Of a stretch of DNA of 64,000 nt, positions 50,768-59,178 are shown one piece after another. This DNA comes from Agrobacterium albertimagni AOL15 (GTDB lineage: Bacteria; Pseudomonadota; Alphaproteobacteria; Rhizobiales; Rhizobiaceae), in contig NZ_ALJF01000018.1 of assembly GCF_000300855.1 (NCBI RefSeq), positions 1 to 64,000 of the forward strand. Reading direction: 5' to 3'. How positions within the stretch are numbered: the first letter of the stretch is position 1; the number at the start of each line of letters is the position of its first letter. Made by a program: the position numbers and the translations under genes. The notes beneath the pieces are model-generated. The model was not told where the DNA came from. It made no database searches and saw only the letters and a program-made list of their open reading frames with translations.

Positions 50768-52468
50768 ATGCTGAAACAATTCTTCGCCTATTACCGCCCC
50801 TGGAAAGGTCTGTTCTGGCTGGATTTCTCCTGTGCCGTCCTCTCCGGCCTCCTGGAGCTTGCCTTCCCGCTCGCCGTCACCGCCTTCATCGACCGGCTGC
50901 TGCCCACCGGCAACTGGACGCTGACGCTGATTGCCGCCGCCGGCCTGCTCGCCATCTATGTGGTGAACGCCGCGCTGATGGCGATCGTCATTTATTGGGG
51001 CCACAAGCTCGGCATCAACATCGAGACATCGATGCGCGCCAAGGCTTTCGAGCATCTGACGACGCTCTCCTGGCGCTGGTATGACACGGCCCGCACCGGC
51101 AAGCTGGTTGCCCGCGTCACGCGTGACCTCGAGGAAGTGGGCGAAGTCGCCCATCATGGCCCCGAAGACCTGTTCATCGCCATCATGACCTTTGTCGGCG
51201 CCTTCATCCTGATGCTCAATCTCCATGTCGAGCTCGCGCTGGTCACAGCCCTCATCGTGCCGGGCACGGTTGCCATCGTCTCGATCTATGGCGGCCGCAT
51301 GACCCGCACCTGGCAGGAGATCTATGGCCGCATCGGCGCCTTTAACGTCAGGCTGGAAGAAACGATCGGCGGCATTCGCGTGGTTCAGGCCTATGCCAAC
51401 GAGGATCACGAGCGCAAACTCTTTGCCAAAGACAATGCCCGCTACCGCAAGACCAAGCTCGACGCCTACAAGGTCATGGCCGCCTCGTCCTCGCTGCATT
51501 ACATGGGCATGCGCTTCGTCCAGGTGGTGATCATGGTGATCGGCTCGGCCTATGTGCTCTCGGGCGCCATGACGACCGGCAGCTTTGTCGGCTTCCTGCT
51601 TCTGGTCGGCGTCTTCTTCCGCCCGCTCGACAAGATCAGCGCCGTCATCGAAACCTATCCGCGCGGCATTGCCGGCTTCCGTCGTTACCTGGATCTGCTC
51701 GCAACCGAATCGGAAATCACCGACAGCCCAAACGCCCGCCCGGTCTCGACGCTATCAGGCGAAATCGTCTTCTCCGACCTCTCCTTCGCCTTCACACCCG
51801 GTCGCCCCGTGCTGCACGACATTTCGCTGCATGTGAAGCCGGGCGAGACGATCGCCTTCGTCGGTGAATCCGGTGCCGGAAAATCGACGCTTCTGTCACT
51901 TTTGCCGCGCTTCTACGAGCCGACCTCGGGCACCATCAGCATCGACGGTCTGGCTCTGCCGGACATGACCGTCGAGAGCCTGCGTCGCCAGATCGGCCTC
52001 GTCTCGCAGGATGTCTTCCTGTTCGGCGGAACACTGCGGGAAAACATCGTCTATGGTCGCATCGGCGCAAGCGATGACGAGGTGCTGGAGGCCTGCCGCC
52101 GTGCCCAGTTGTCGACCATGCTGGAAAACCTGCCGGAAGGTCTGGACACCATCGTCGGCGAGCGCGGCATCATGCTATCAGGCGGCCAGAAACAGCGTGT
52201 CGCGATCGCCCGCGCCTTCCTCAAGGATCCGCCGATCCTGCTGCTCGACGAAGCGACTTCGGCCCTCGACAGCACGACGGAGCGCGAGATCCAGTCGGCG
52301 CTGGAGGAGCTCTCCAAGGGCCGCACCACACTCGTCGTCGCCCACAGGCTCGGCACCATCCGCAATGCCGATCGCATCGTCGTCATGCAGCAGGGCCGCA
52401 TCGTCGAAGTCGGCAACCATGCCGAACTGATGAAGCGGGAAGGGGCCTATGCCAGGCTCGCCGCCTGA
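50768..52468 (+). CDS. ABC transporter, fused permease and ATPase (exporter type)
   Basis: 566 residues from ATG at 50768 with CAGGAA upstream. Six-helix exporter domain in residues ~15-300 (LFWLDFSCAVLSGLLELAFP, EETIGGIRVVQAYANEDHE), then ATPase with Walker A GESGAGKSTLL near residue 373, signature LSGGQKQRVAIARAF near residue 474 and Walker B ILLLDEATSALDS. It should work as a homodimer that exports a lipid, drug or peptide. Being close to the siderophore operon, it could be an exporter for that product, but it is on the other strand behind a 508-base gap, so this is only a guess. Confidence 0.92.
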   Translation: MLKQFFAYYRPWKGLFWLDFSCAVLSGLLELAFPLAVTAFIDRLLPTGNWTLTLIAAAGLLAIYVVNAALMAIVIYWGHKLGINIETSMRAKAFEHLTTLSWRWYDTARTGKLVARVTRDLEEVGEVAHHGPEDLFIAIMTFVGAFILMLNLHVELALVTALIVPGTVAIVSIYGGRMTRTWQEIYGRIGAFNVRLEETIGGIRVVQAYANEDHERKLFAKDNARYRKTKLDAYKVMAASSSLHYMGMRFVQVVIMVIGSAYVLSGAMTTGSFVGFLLLVGVFFRPLDKISAVIETYPRGIAGFRRYLDLLATESEITDSPNARPVSTLSGEIVFSDLSFAFTPGRPVLHDISLHVKPGETIAFVGESGAGKSTLLSLLPRFYEPTSGTISIDGLALPDMTVESLRRQIGLVSQDVFLFGGTLRENIVYGRIGASDDEVLEACRRAQLSTMLENLPEGLDTIVGERGIMLSGGQKQRVAIARAFLKDPPILLLDEATSALDSTTEREIQSALEELSKGRTTLVVAHRLGTIRNADRIVVMQQGRIVEVGNHAELMKREGAYARLAA

Positions 52469-52976
52469 CGGAGCGGGGGCGGGCCCCCTCTGCCCGGGGC
52501 CTCATCTGCAATGGATGGCTGCCGTTAACGAGCTCTTCGGGGAGACCGATGCCTGCCAGTTGCACGCTTCTCGCGCACCTTCGGCGCCGGCGGCGAACCA
52601 CACATAGCCGCCATCGGGTATCGAGGTCTCGTCAGAGCCGCAATCCTCGCCGAGAAGACGGGAGATAGCAGTGCTGCTCCAGCTAGAGATCCGCCTCCCG
52701 AAAGCAGCGGCTCCGATCATGGCACCAAGCAGGTCCGCATGCTCATCGAGCAGCCCAGCCGTTGGTATGGTCTGGCCCCTGCTCGAGCCGGTCGGTCTAT
52801 GTGTCAATGTGGGCTCACGGCAGGCGCAGTTCACCTCAGTTTCGATCACAACTTAGTGCAGGCCGCCGGGATCGCGCGGCCAAGATGCCGCCGATGACCC
52901 GCCGGGAGGTTTCTCTCGGCGCCCAAACTGCAGCCGTCCACATAAGCCCGCTTCGGACCAAATACTGCCGCCGTGC
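52469..52976. other. 508-base gap between the ABC exporter and the siderophore transport genes
   Basis: Lies between convergent transcription units. A minus-strand frame from GTG 52849 to 52502 (115 residues, VIETEVNCACREP to SPKSSLTAAIHCR) is open but has no ribosome site and no recognisable features, so it is not called a gene. No terminator hairpin with a T-run was noticed. Confidence 0.35.
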
Positions 52977-53744
52977 CTAGCCCATCCGGGCATATTGCAG
53001 CGCAAGCCGCATACCCGCAGTCTCGACCACCGGCACTTCAAACCCGTAGATCGCCTCCAGCACCTCGGTCCGCATGATCTGATCGGGCGGACCATCGGCG
53101 GCGATCCGGCCGTTTTTCATTGCGATGATCCGGTCGGCGCTCGCCGAGGCATGGTTGATGTCGTGCAGCACGATGACGATGGTGCGGCCGGTCTCGTCTG
53201 CTAGCCGGCGCAGTTCCAGCATCAGCTGGCGGGCATAATACATGTCGAGATTGTTCAAGGGCTCGTCGAGCAGGATGTAGTCGGTGTCTTGCGCATAGGT
53301 CATTGCCACCATCACCCGCTGCCTTTGGCCGCCGGAGAGGCGGTCGAGCGTGCGACTGGCGAGGTCGCCCAACTCGAATCGGGCAAGCGCCTCCTCGACC
53401 ATCGCCTTGTCCTCGGTCGTCATCCGCCCGCCGCTATGCGGAAAACGGCCAAAGCCAACCATTTCGCGTACGGTGACGCGAGGCGGCGGGCCGGAATCCT
53501 GGCGGAGGATCGCGAGCTTTTTTGCCAGCACCTTGCCCGGCGTGGTCGCGACAGGCAGGCCATCGATGGTAACGCTTCCCTGTTGCAGCGGCAGCAGCCT
53601 CGCCGTGAGCGAGAGCAGCGTCGACTTGCCCGCTCCGTTCGGGCCGACCAGCGCGGTGAGGCCACCTTTGGGCAGGGTGACGTCGATGCCCTCAAGCACG
53701 CGCTGGCCCTCGCGAGTGAGGCTGACGGATTGGATCTCGATCAT
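52977..53744 (-). CDS. Siderophore ABC transporter, ATP-binding protein
   Basis: 255 residues from ATG at 53744, which overlaps the permease stop (ATGA); the open frame upstream is only a shadow of the permease. Walker A LVGPNGAGKSTLLSL near residue 33, signature RLSGGQRQRVMVAM near residue 136 and Walker B DYILLDEPLNNLDMY place it in the FepC/FecE family of iron-siderophore importers. It powers uptake of the ferric siderophore through the two adjacent permeases. Last gene of the operon. Confidence 0.95.
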   Translation of the reverse strand: MIEIQSVSLTREGQRVLEGIDVTLPKGGLTALVGPNGAGKSTLLSLTARLLPLQQGSVTIDGLPVATTPGKVLAKKLAILRQDSGPPPRVTVREMVGFGRFPHSGGRMTTEDKAMVEEALARFELGDLASRTLDRLSGGQRQRVMVAMTYAQDTDYILLDEPLNNLDMYYARQLMLELRRLADETGRTIVIVLHDINHASASADRIIAMKNGRIAADGPPDQIMRTEVLEAIYGFEVPVVETAGMRLALQYARMG

Positions 53745-54685
53745 CGGGTGCGCCTCGCAAACAGAAGCAGGATGAAGACAAGGCCGCCGACGAAGTCGAC
53801 GACAACAGAGAGCGTGCCGGCCTGGCCAAGCCCGTGCTGCAACAGCGTCTGCCCGCCGACGAGCACGATGATGCCGAGCAGCATGGCCACCACGAAGACG
53901 GAAGCATGCCGGCGCGAGGATGTGAGCCGTTCGGCGAGCGCTGCGATCAGCAGGCCGAAAAAGGTGACGGGACCGACGAGCGCTGTGGAAACGGCAACCA
54001 GCAGCGACACCACCAGGAGGTGGATCATGATCTCGCGATTCCACGCGATGCCGAGACCGATCGCCGTGTCGCGTCCCAGCGCTGCGATATCGAGCTGATG
54101 CCGGCGCGAGACGAGGAAGGCGCCTGCGATCACGGTGACGAGTGCCGCAATGGCAAGCAGATCCGTATTCGGCGAGGAGAAATTGGCATACATCGCGCGT
54201 TGCGCCACCGCGAACTCCTGCGGATCGATCAGTCGGGCAATGAGATTGGTCAGGCTGCGGAACAGCCCGCCGATGACCACGCCGGCGAGCAGCATCAGCG
54301 TCAGATCCATCCGGCTTTTCAGCGCCGGCCAGAGGATCAGTATGGCAAGCAGCATCAGGGCGGACGCTTCCATGCCGAATTTCAGATGCGGCGAGAGCGA
54401 GACATATCCCAGCCCGCCGAGCGCAAAGACGAGCGCTGCCTGACCGAACTGGTAGAGCGCGTCCAGCCCCATGATCGAGGGCGTGAGGATGCGGTTGCCG
54501 GTGATCGTCTGGAAGGTGACGGTCGACAGCGCAATGGCAACAGCGACGGTCACCAGCGCCGCAAGCCGGATGCCGCGCAACTCCAGCGCAAAAGCGATAT
54601 TGCCGCGCAGGTTGACCGTCATGAAGGCGATGATGGCCAAGAGCGCAAGACAGAGGAGAAGGCCGATGACGATCCGGTCACGCAT
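53741..54685 (-). CDS. Siderophore ABC transporter permease 2 (FecCD family)
   Basis: 314 residues, nine to ten membrane helices. FecCD signatures are GLDALYQFGQAALVFALGG and VGPVTFFGLLIAALAERL, the latter near residue 226 in the ATPase-contact loop region. It starts 8 bases inside the first permease gene and overlaps the ATPase gene by 4. The pair forms a heterodimeric channel across the inner membrane. It is closest in style to YclO/CeuC/FatC-type permeases of catecholate systems. Confidence 0.94.
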   Translation of the reverse strand: MRDRIVIGLLLCLALLAIIAFMTVNLRGNIAFALELRGIRLAALVTVAVAIALSTVTFQTITGNRILTPSIMGLDALYQFGQAALVFALGGLGYVSLSPHLKFGMEASALMLLAILILWPALKSRMDLTLMLLAGVVIGGLFRSLTNLIARLIDPQEFAVAQRAMYANFSSPNTDLLAIAALVTVIAGAFLVSRRHQLDIAALGRDTAIGLGIAWNREIMIHLLVVSLLVAVSTALVGPVTFFGLLIAALAERLTSSRRHASVFVVAMLLGIIVLVGGQTLLQHGLGQAGTLSVVVDFVGGLVFILLLFARRTR

Positions 54686-55658
54686 CGCGGCGCTCCCTGA
54701 GGATGAACCAGAGGAAGACCGCCGGTCCGATCACGCCCATCACCGTGCCGACGGGGATCTCGTAAGGGAAGCGCATGATGCGACCGGCGATATCCGAGGC
54801 GAGAACGAGGATCGCCCCGCCGAGCGCCACCAGCGGCAGCGTGCCCCGCAGATTGTCGCCTAAGATGCGTGAGACGAGATTGGGCACGACGAGGCCGACA
54901 AAGGGGATCAAACCGACAACGACGACCGAGAGCGCCGACATGACCGAGACCAGCACCAGCCCGATCTGGGTCATGCGGCGATAATCGATGCCAAGGCTGG
55001 TCGCCTGGTCCTCGCCAAGCGCCATGATCGTCAGCCGGTCGGCGATCACGATGGCAGCGCCGACGATGACGACGGCGACGAAGAGCAGCTCATAGCGGCC
55101 CTTCAGCACGCCGGAGAATTCGCCATTGGTCCAGATGTCGAGATATTGCAGGAGATCACTCTGCCAGGCGACATAGGTGACGGCAGCCCCGACTACGCCG
55201 CCATAGACAAGGCCGAAGAGCGGCACGAGATGCGGCTGTTCCGGCGGCAGGCGATGGGCAGTGGCAAGAAACAGCGCGGTGCCCGCGAGCGCACAGCCGC
55301 TGGCGACCAGGGCCTTCACGCCGAGGCCGGCTGCCGGCAGGAACAGCGTCACGATCAGAATGCCGAGCGCTGCACTCTGGGCGGTGCCGGCCGTCGAGGG
55401 CTCGACGAAACGGTTGCGCGTCAGCGTCTGCATGATCTGGCCGGCAACGGCGAGCCCTGCGCCGCAAAGCACGGCGGCGAGCGTGCGCGGCAGCCGGCTG
55501 ATGGCCATGAGATCGGCAAAGGGCATCGCCCCGCCACTGCCGGAGAGCGAAATCTCCTGTACGCCGATCGCAAGGCTCAACATGACGAGAAGCGCCAGGC
55601 AGAGCCCGGCGCCAATCATCACGCGGCGATGTGGTGTATCAGAGATGGCAGACATCAC
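54678..55658 (-). CDS. Siderophore ABC transporter permease 1 (FecCD family)
   Basis: 326 residues, nine to ten membrane helices. Family pattern: LPRTLAAVLCGAGLAVAGQI near residue 53, NRFVEPSTAGTAQSAALGIL, and the coupling loop GLIPFVGLVVPNLVSRILGD near residue 250. It overlaps the binding-protein stop by 4 bases and the next permease by 8. Comparable to YclN/CeuB/FatD. It is one half of the inner-membrane channel for the imported siderophore. Confidence 0.94.
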   Translation of the reverse strand: MMSAISDTPHRRVMIGAGLCLALLVMLSLAIGVQEISLSGSGGAMPFADLMAISRLPRTLAAVLCGAGLAVAGQIMQTLTRNRFVEPSTAGTAQSAALGILIVTLFLPAAGLGVKALVASGCALAGTALFLATAHRLPPEQPHLVPLFGLVYGGVVGAAVTYVAWQSDLLQYLDIWTNGEFSGVLKGRYELLFVAVVIVGAAIVIADRLTIMALGEDQATSLGIDYRRMTQIGLVLVSVMSALSVVVVGLIPFVGLVVPNLVSRILGDNLRGTLPLVALGGAILVLASDIAGRIMRFPYEIPVGTVMGVIGPAVFLWFILRERRDA

Positions 55659-56566
55659 TGGCTGGCGGAGAATGCGGCCTCGATCGCCGCCAGCACCCGT
55701 TCAGTGGCCTTCAATCCGCCTGCGGCAATGTAGAAATCCGCCGACGGCAGATAGACCACCTGGCCGCTCTTCCAGGCCTTGGTCTCGGCGACCAGCGCAT
55801 TGTCGAGCGTTGCCTTGGCATTCTGGTCATTGGCGCCGATGGCGGCGGCCCGGTCGAGCACGAGTAGCCAGTCGGGATTGGCCTTGGCGATGAATTCGAA
55901 GGAAACAGGCTCGCCATGGGTGGCAGCCTCGACATCTTCGACCGCCGCCGGCAGGTCGAGCGCCTTGTGCACCCAGCCGAAGCGGGAATCGATCCCGTAT
56001 GCGGTAATCTTTGGCCCGTTGGTCATCACGATCAGCCCCTTGCCCTTGCCCTGAACGGCGGCCTTGGCACGGGCAAGTGCTGCGTCGAAATCGGCAACCG
56101 CCTTCTCGGCCTCCGCCTGCTTCCCGAAGATCGCGCCATAGGTGAAGGCCCGCTCGCGCGCCTGCTCGACCACATCGACGCCGTCCATGGTCATGTCGAG
56201 CGAGGGCGCGACCTTCACCGTTTCCTTTTCCTTGCCGGAGGAGCGGCCGCCGAGGATGATGAGATCAGGCTCAAGCGCGCTCAGCGCCTCCAGATCTGGC
56301 TCGAAGATGTCGCCGACGACTTCCGCCTTGCCCTTCAGATCCGAGAGTTCGGAGAGATAAACGTTCTCCGGAATGCCCGCCGGCATGACGCCGATCGCCA
56401 GCAGCGTGTCGAGGGCCGCGATGTCGAAGACGGCAACCTTCGACGGCGTTCCCTCGACGGTGACCTTGCCGGCATAGGTCTCGACATCGAGCGCAAGGGC
56501 CGGCATGGCGGCAAGCGTGAGGCCGGCGGCGATCAGTGCGCGGCGGGTAAAGGGGCGTATGGTCAT
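55655..56566 (-). CDS. Periplasmic siderophore-binding protein (CeuE/YclQ/VctP-like)
   Basis: 303 residues from ATG at 56566, where GGGAGA precedes; an ATG 30 bases earlier lacks a site. A Tat-like signal (MTIRPFTRRALIAAGLTLA, cleaved near PALA) exports it. Two-lobed type III binding protein: VAVFDIAALDTLLAIGVMPA and DLEALSALEPDLIILGGRSS in lobe 1, ITAYGIDSRFGWVHKALDLP and ANPDWLLVLDRAAAIGAN in lobe 2. This text pattern fits CeuE, VctP and YclQ, which bind catecholates such as enterobactin fragments and petrobactin. That agrees with the catechol-type synthesis genes upstream. Confidence 0.88.
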   Translation of the reverse strand: MTIRPFTRRALIAAGLTLAAMPALALDVETYAGKVTVEGTPSKVAVFDIAALDTLLAIGVMPAGIPENVYLSELSDLKGKAEVVGDIFEPDLEALSALEPDLIILGGRSSGKEKETVKVAPSLDMTMDGVDVVEQARERAFTYGAIFGKQAEAEKAVADFDAALARAKAAVQGKGKGLIVMTNGPKITAYGIDSRFGWVHKALDLPAAVEDVEAATHGEPVSFEFIAKANPDWLLVLDRAAAIGANDQNAKATLDNALVAETKAWKSGQVVYLPSADFYIAAGGLKATERVLAAIEAAFSASQ

Positions 56567-56599
56567 GGTCGTTTCTCCCGAAAGACTGATGGTCATGGT

Positions 56600-57913
56600 T
56601 CAGCCCAGCGCCTTCAGGCGCGGAGCCGCTGTGTCTTGAAAACCGGCACTCCAGGCGTCGAAGGCGGCGCCCAGCCGGGTCTTGATGGAGGTCTCGAAGC
56701 GGTCGGCGCGGTCGAGCCTGCGCGTCACGTCCTCGATCAGTCGCCGGTCGCCGGTCTGGGCGAGCTTCATTGCGGCGAAGTGGATGTTCTTCAGCTCCTG
56801 ATGCAGAGCCTCGATCTCGGTGCACCAATGCTCGAACTCGCTGTTGGCAAGCTTTGCCGCCCGCCAGATGAAGGCAAAGCCATGCTCATAGGCATATTTG
56901 CGGATGGCGAGCACCGGCAGTTCGCGAAGCCCGGAGGAGAGGTCCGAGAGCGTCAGCCCGTCGCGCCCTTCGACATGGGCGGCAAGGATTGATCTGAGCG
57001 CGTCGATCAGCGGATTGTGGTCGCGGATCAGGCAGGTGTTCAGATAGGCCACAACATCGGCATCGGCGGCCGGCTGGAAGGCGGCGCGATCGAAATGATA
57101 GCCGCCGGCGACCGATGGCTGTGCAACCGCGTTCAGCACCTTGGCGCGTTCGATCGGCCCTTCCCAGCGATAGTCGGGGTCGCGGATGAACCAGATATCA
57201 GGGTCTTCGGTCATCTCCGGCATCAGGTAATGCGGGAAGGGGTTCTGGTTGAACTTGTTCTCCCGCTCCGGCAGGTGGAAGAGGTCGAGCATGACCATCA
57301 CGCCCTCGGTTTCCCTGCGCTTTTCGAGCAGATCGAGGAAGGTCGCGATATTCTCGTCCTTGGAGCGGGAATGGTCGTACCAGGGCGTCACAGGCGCGCG
57401 GTAGAGCCGCTCGAACCAGAGACGGAAAGGTTCATGGCTGACGGTGGCGTCGTGATAGAGCAGCTCGTGGCGCGGGCTGATGCCAAAAGGCGCATCCCAG
57501 ATGCCGAAATAGAAGGGCCGGTGGTCGATGCCCCGCCGCTTCAAGCCATCGCAGAGGCAACTGACGAAGCAGTGCACCTTGATGTCGTAATACTCCTCGC
57601 CATGCACCCCGCCTTCGAACTCCGCCATCGGCTCGGCAGCAGGCGCTGGTTCGGCGGATGCCGCGTCGTCTTCAGGCAGGAAGAGATCGGCAAGATCGGC
57701 GACCGTCACCACATCCTTTCGGCTGATCACGGCATCATCGACCATCAGCCCGTGTTCGAGCTCGAGATTGAGGAAGATCTGCAGGATGAGCACGGAATCG
57801 AGATAGAGGTCCTGGTTGAGCCGTGCCGTTGGCGAAAACGCCTCCATATGCCGATGCTGCATGGGGCCGGCCAGCACCTTTGCGATGGCGTCGATGATGT
57901 CGCTTCGGGTCAC
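56600..57913 (-). CDS. Fused aryl carrier protein and AsbE-like condensing protein
   Basis: 437 residues. Residues 1-80 are a carrier-protein domain; the phosphopantetheine serine is Ser40 in LYLDSVLILQIF. A short Ala/Pro/Glu linker (~82-98) joins it to a ~335-residue AsbE/DUF6005-like domain (EYYDIKVHCFVSCLCDGLKR, PFGISPRHELLYHDATVS, FIRDPDYRWEGPIERAK). In Bacillus petrobactin synthesis AsbD (about 90 residues) carries 3,4-dihydroxybenzoate and AsbE moves it onto spermidine; here both seem to be one chain. The gene overlaps the AsbC-like ligase by 4 bases. Assignment of the second domain is from memory of AsbE. Confidence 0.8.
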   Translation of the reverse strand: MTRSDIIDAIAKVLAGPMQHRHMEAFSPTARLNQDLYLDSVLILQIFLNLELEHGLMVDDAVISRKDVVTVADLADLFLPEDDAASAEPAPAAEPMAEFEGGVHGEEYYDIKVHCFVSCLCDGLKRRGIDHRPFYFGIWDAPFGISPRHELLYHDATVSHEPFRLWFERLYRAPVTPWYDHSRSKDENIATFLDLLEKRRETEGVMVMLDLFHLPERENKFNQNPFPHYLMPEMTEDPDIWFIRDPDYRWEGPIERAKVLNAVAQPSVAGGYHFDRAAFQPAADADVVAYLNTCLIRDHNPLIDALRSILAAHVEGRDGLTLSDLSSGLRELPVLAIRKYAYEHGFAFIWRAAKLANSEFEHWCTEIEALHQELKNIHFAAMKLAQTGDRRLIEDVTRRLDRADRFETSIKTRLGAAFDAWSAGFQDTAAPRLKALG

Positions 57914-59178
57914 GAGGCGCGCTCCTTCCGATCGTTGAATTCTCCGTCCAAAAAGCGTCTTGCGATTTCGCGGCGACTGATCTTGCCGTTCGCCTGACGC
58001 GGCACCTCGGCCACCTGCACGAGATGCATCGGTACCTGATGCGGCTGCAAAACGGCGATCAGCCGCTCGCGTAGCTCTGAGGACGGCATGATCCGGTTTG
58101 CCGAATAGACCAGCGCCACCCGCTCGCCGGCAAAACTGTCGGGCACGCGGAAAGCCACTGCATCGGTGACATCATCGACGGCTATCGCCTGGTCTTCGAC
58201 ATCGCGGGGATAGACGTTGAGGCCCGAGACATTCACCGTGTCGTCGAGCCGCGAGATGAAGACCAGCATGCCGTCGGCGCTGACATAGCCGAGATCCTTG
58301 GTCTCGATCCGGGCCCGACCGTCCAGCACGATCTCGACTGGTGCATCTGCCGTGCCGCCGTCAGCCAGCGAGAAACGCGGCAGAATGCGTCCCATGTCGG
58401 CGGGATGGGTCAGGTCGCTGTTGATCGCGACGCAGCCCGCTTCCGAGCAGCCATATTGCTGGTAGAAGCGCTCGGCCTTGGCGCGAATGGCGGAAAACCA
58501 GCTCTCCGGCAACAGCGTGCCCGAGGTCATGATCGCATGCACCTTTTCGCCAGATGGCAGGAGCCGCGCCAGTGTGTGCAGCATGGCCGGCGAGGAATAG
58601 AGGATCGGCCGCTCGGTCTCGCGCAAAACCTTGATCAGATGCTTGGGATTGGCGGTGTTCACCACATGCGGCACACGCCCGCGCTTCAAGCCGACCAGAA
58701 GCCCGCAGATTAGCCCGTAGGAATGGGTGGTCGGGCAGGCGACGACAGGCGTCATGTCATGGGGTTCGCGGAAGAAGCTGACATAGTCTTCCAGCTCCCG
58801 CTCGATATCGTCCCATCCGCGCGCCACGCATTTCGCCGCCCCCGTGGTGCCAGAACTCATCTGCAGCAGCTGCCCGCGCGGGCTCTGTTCGTCGGGTTCG
58901 CCCAGCCATTCGGCAGTCGTGCCTCCGTGATAGAGCCGATGGCAGCCGGCCTCTTTGGCAAGCTTTCGGGCGGTGGCCAGCGGCGTGCCGGGCAGAAGCG
59001 GCAGGATGCTTGCCCCAAGCCGCTTGACGGCGAAGAAGGCAGAGAGCCAGTCGATGGTTTCGGGCAGGCAGACGGCGACGCTGAGGCGCGGATCAGCGAT
59101 GCCGGTTGCGGCAAGGAAGGCCTCACCCCTCGCATCGATCTCGGCTTGGCTATGGAAGGTCCCGTCGATCAGGATCAT
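57910..59178 (-). CDS. AsbC-like aryl-AMP ligase
   Basis: 422 residues, close to AsbC (about 412). ANL-family adenylating enzyme: P-loop QMSSGTTGAAKCVARGW near residue 108, motif YQQYGCSEAGCVAIN near residue 240, hinge VFISRLDDTVNVSGLNVYPR near residue 310 and the C-terminal lysine in QANGKISRREIA. It should activate a hydroxybenzoate with ATP and load it on the carrier domain encoded by the next gene. Which dihydroxybenzoate cannot be read directly; 3,4-DHB is inferred from the gene set. Overlaps both neighbours by 4 bases. Confidence 0.87.
   Translation of the reverse strand: MILIDGTFHSQAEIDARGEAFLAATGIADPRLSVAVCLPETIDWLSAFFAVKRLGASILPLLPGTPLATARKLAKEAGCHRLYHGGTTAEWLGEPDEQSPRGQLLQMSSGTTGAAKCVARGWDDIERELEDYVSFFREPHDMTPVVACPTTHSYGLICGLLVGLKRGRVPHVVNTANPKHLIKVLRETERPILYSSPAMLHTLARLLPSGEKVHAIMTSGTLLPESWFSAIRAKAERFYQQYGCSEAGCVAINSDLTHPADMGRILPRFSLADGGTADAPVEIVLDGRARIETKDLGYVSADGMLVFISRLDDTVNVSGLNVYPRDVEDQAIAVDDVTDAVAFRVPDSFAGERVALVYSANRIMPSSELRERLIAVLQPHQVPMHLVQVAEVPRQANGKISRREIARRFLDGEFNDRKERAS

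Noticed and set aside
52502..52849. 115-codon minus-strand frame in the 508-base gap
   Set aside because: GTG start without ribosome site, no domain, no signal and no partner gene; not enough to call a gene.
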